A stretch of DNA of 5,913 nt from an uncultured Flavobacteriales bacterium (GTDB lineage: Bacteria; Bacteroidota; Bacteroidia; CAIKAF01): assembly GCA_937925455.1 (NCBI GenBank), contig CALEWF010000267.1:1-5913 (forward strand), written 5' to 3'. The position numbers were made by a program, and so were the translations under genes. Shown one piece after another: positions 5,579 through 5,913 of this stretch. A model generated the notes under the pieces. That model saw only the letters and a program-made list of their open reading frames with translations. It searched no databases and was not told where the DNA came from. Each line of letters starts with the position of its first letter. The stretch's first letter is position 1.

Positions 5579-5913
5579 TTATGGTTCCCAAAAATAAAAA
5601 CCATTAGGAATAATACCCACAACTGCTGTATCAACCAAACTACCGGAGGAATTATACCATCTCACAACACCATTTCCTGTAAAATTTACTGGATCTGCAA
5701 TAAATAGATAGCCTGTAGAAGGATCAAGGCCTACACCATACGCATAGGTTGTAACAAATGAATTAGAAGGTAGGGAAGTTTGATTAATATTCATTTTATA
5801 GATAGAATTTGCATATAAATAATATAATTCGTCACCAGCATTATTGATGCAAAGATTAGAAGGATTAGAAGAGTCGTTGGGGAAATTTAATGTTAATTCT
5901 ATTTGTTGATTTG
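5579..5913 (-). CDS. C-terminal part of a beta-propeller protein (YncE/DUF5074-like), truncated
   Basis: The minus-strand frame is open from the right edge to the TAA at 5581-5579; the ATG at 5794 is only an internal methionine. The 110 visible residues show propeller-blade repeats: NLCINNAGDELYYLYANSIY, then YAYGVGLDPSTGYLFIADP, then GVVRWYNSSGSLVDTAVVG and a closing IIPNGFYFWEP. The pattern 'G-V/I-G-D-P-x-x-G-x-x-x-I-A-D ... NG-x-V-x-x-Y ... G-x-L-x-D-x-x-x-V-G-I-I-P' is what I know from the last blades of Bacteroidota YncE/DUF5074 surface or periplasmic propellers. Such proteins are secreted and often lipidated; some (BtuG) bind vitamin B12 beside TonB-dependent receptors, but nothing here shows that ligand. 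No T9SS domain follows, so it probably relies on an N-terminal signal outside the window. The fold is fairly sure, the function unknown. Confidence 0.75.
   Translation of the reverse strand, partial: NQQIELTLNFPNDSSNPSNLCINNAGDELYYLYANSIYKMNINQTSLPSNSFVTTYAYGVGLDPSTGYLFIADPVNFTGNGVVRWYNSSGSLVDTAVVGIIPNGFYFWEP

Overview
The window looks like a piece of a Bacteroidota chromosome (Chitinophagales, Flavobacteriales or a relative; the exact order cannot be told). The evidence is a type IX secretion (T9SS) C-terminal sorting domain on a modular surface protein, a FucP/GluP-type sugar transporter next to a ROK kinase, a TAnnTTTG promoter element, start codons without clear Shine-Dalgarno sequences, and AT-rich coding DNA. 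It appears to be ordinary chromosomal DNA with one compositionally foreign intergenic patch.

Layout. (1) Positions 2-1522, plus strand: the 3' part of a secreted adhesin-like protein (cleaved-adhesin/choice-of-anchor J-type domain, PKD domain, two Ig-like repeats, T9SS sorting domain). Its stop codon lies inside a perfect 27-bp inverted repeat that probably acts as a terminator. (2) Positions 1608-4834, plus strand: a tight three-gene operon with gaps of 9 and 11 bases. It encodes a HAD-IB phosphatase, a FucP/GluP-type sugar permease with about four more membrane segments than usual, and a ROK sugar kinase with its zinc site intact. Together these suggest import of a neutral hexose, phosphorylation to the 6-phosphate, and a phosphatase acting on a related phosphorylated metabolite; the phosphatase link is inferred. 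(3) Positions 4835-5197: a gene-free stretch dominated by a GC-rich block (71% G+C by hand count over 4921-5070) with an 82-base hairpin. This is the least explained object in the window. (4) Positions 5198-5401, plus strand: a small cysteine-containing lipoprotein with its own promoter-like element and a strong intrinsic terminator. (5) Positions 5579-5913, minus strand: the C-terminal end of a beta-propeller-like protein (YncE/DUF5074 type), converging on the lipoprotein gene.

No tRNA, rRNA, CRISPR array, transposase or phage gene was seen. I found no convincing new multi-gene system. The candidates worth a second look are the GC-rich structured element, the long palindrome over the adhesin stop codon, and the enlarged sugar permease.
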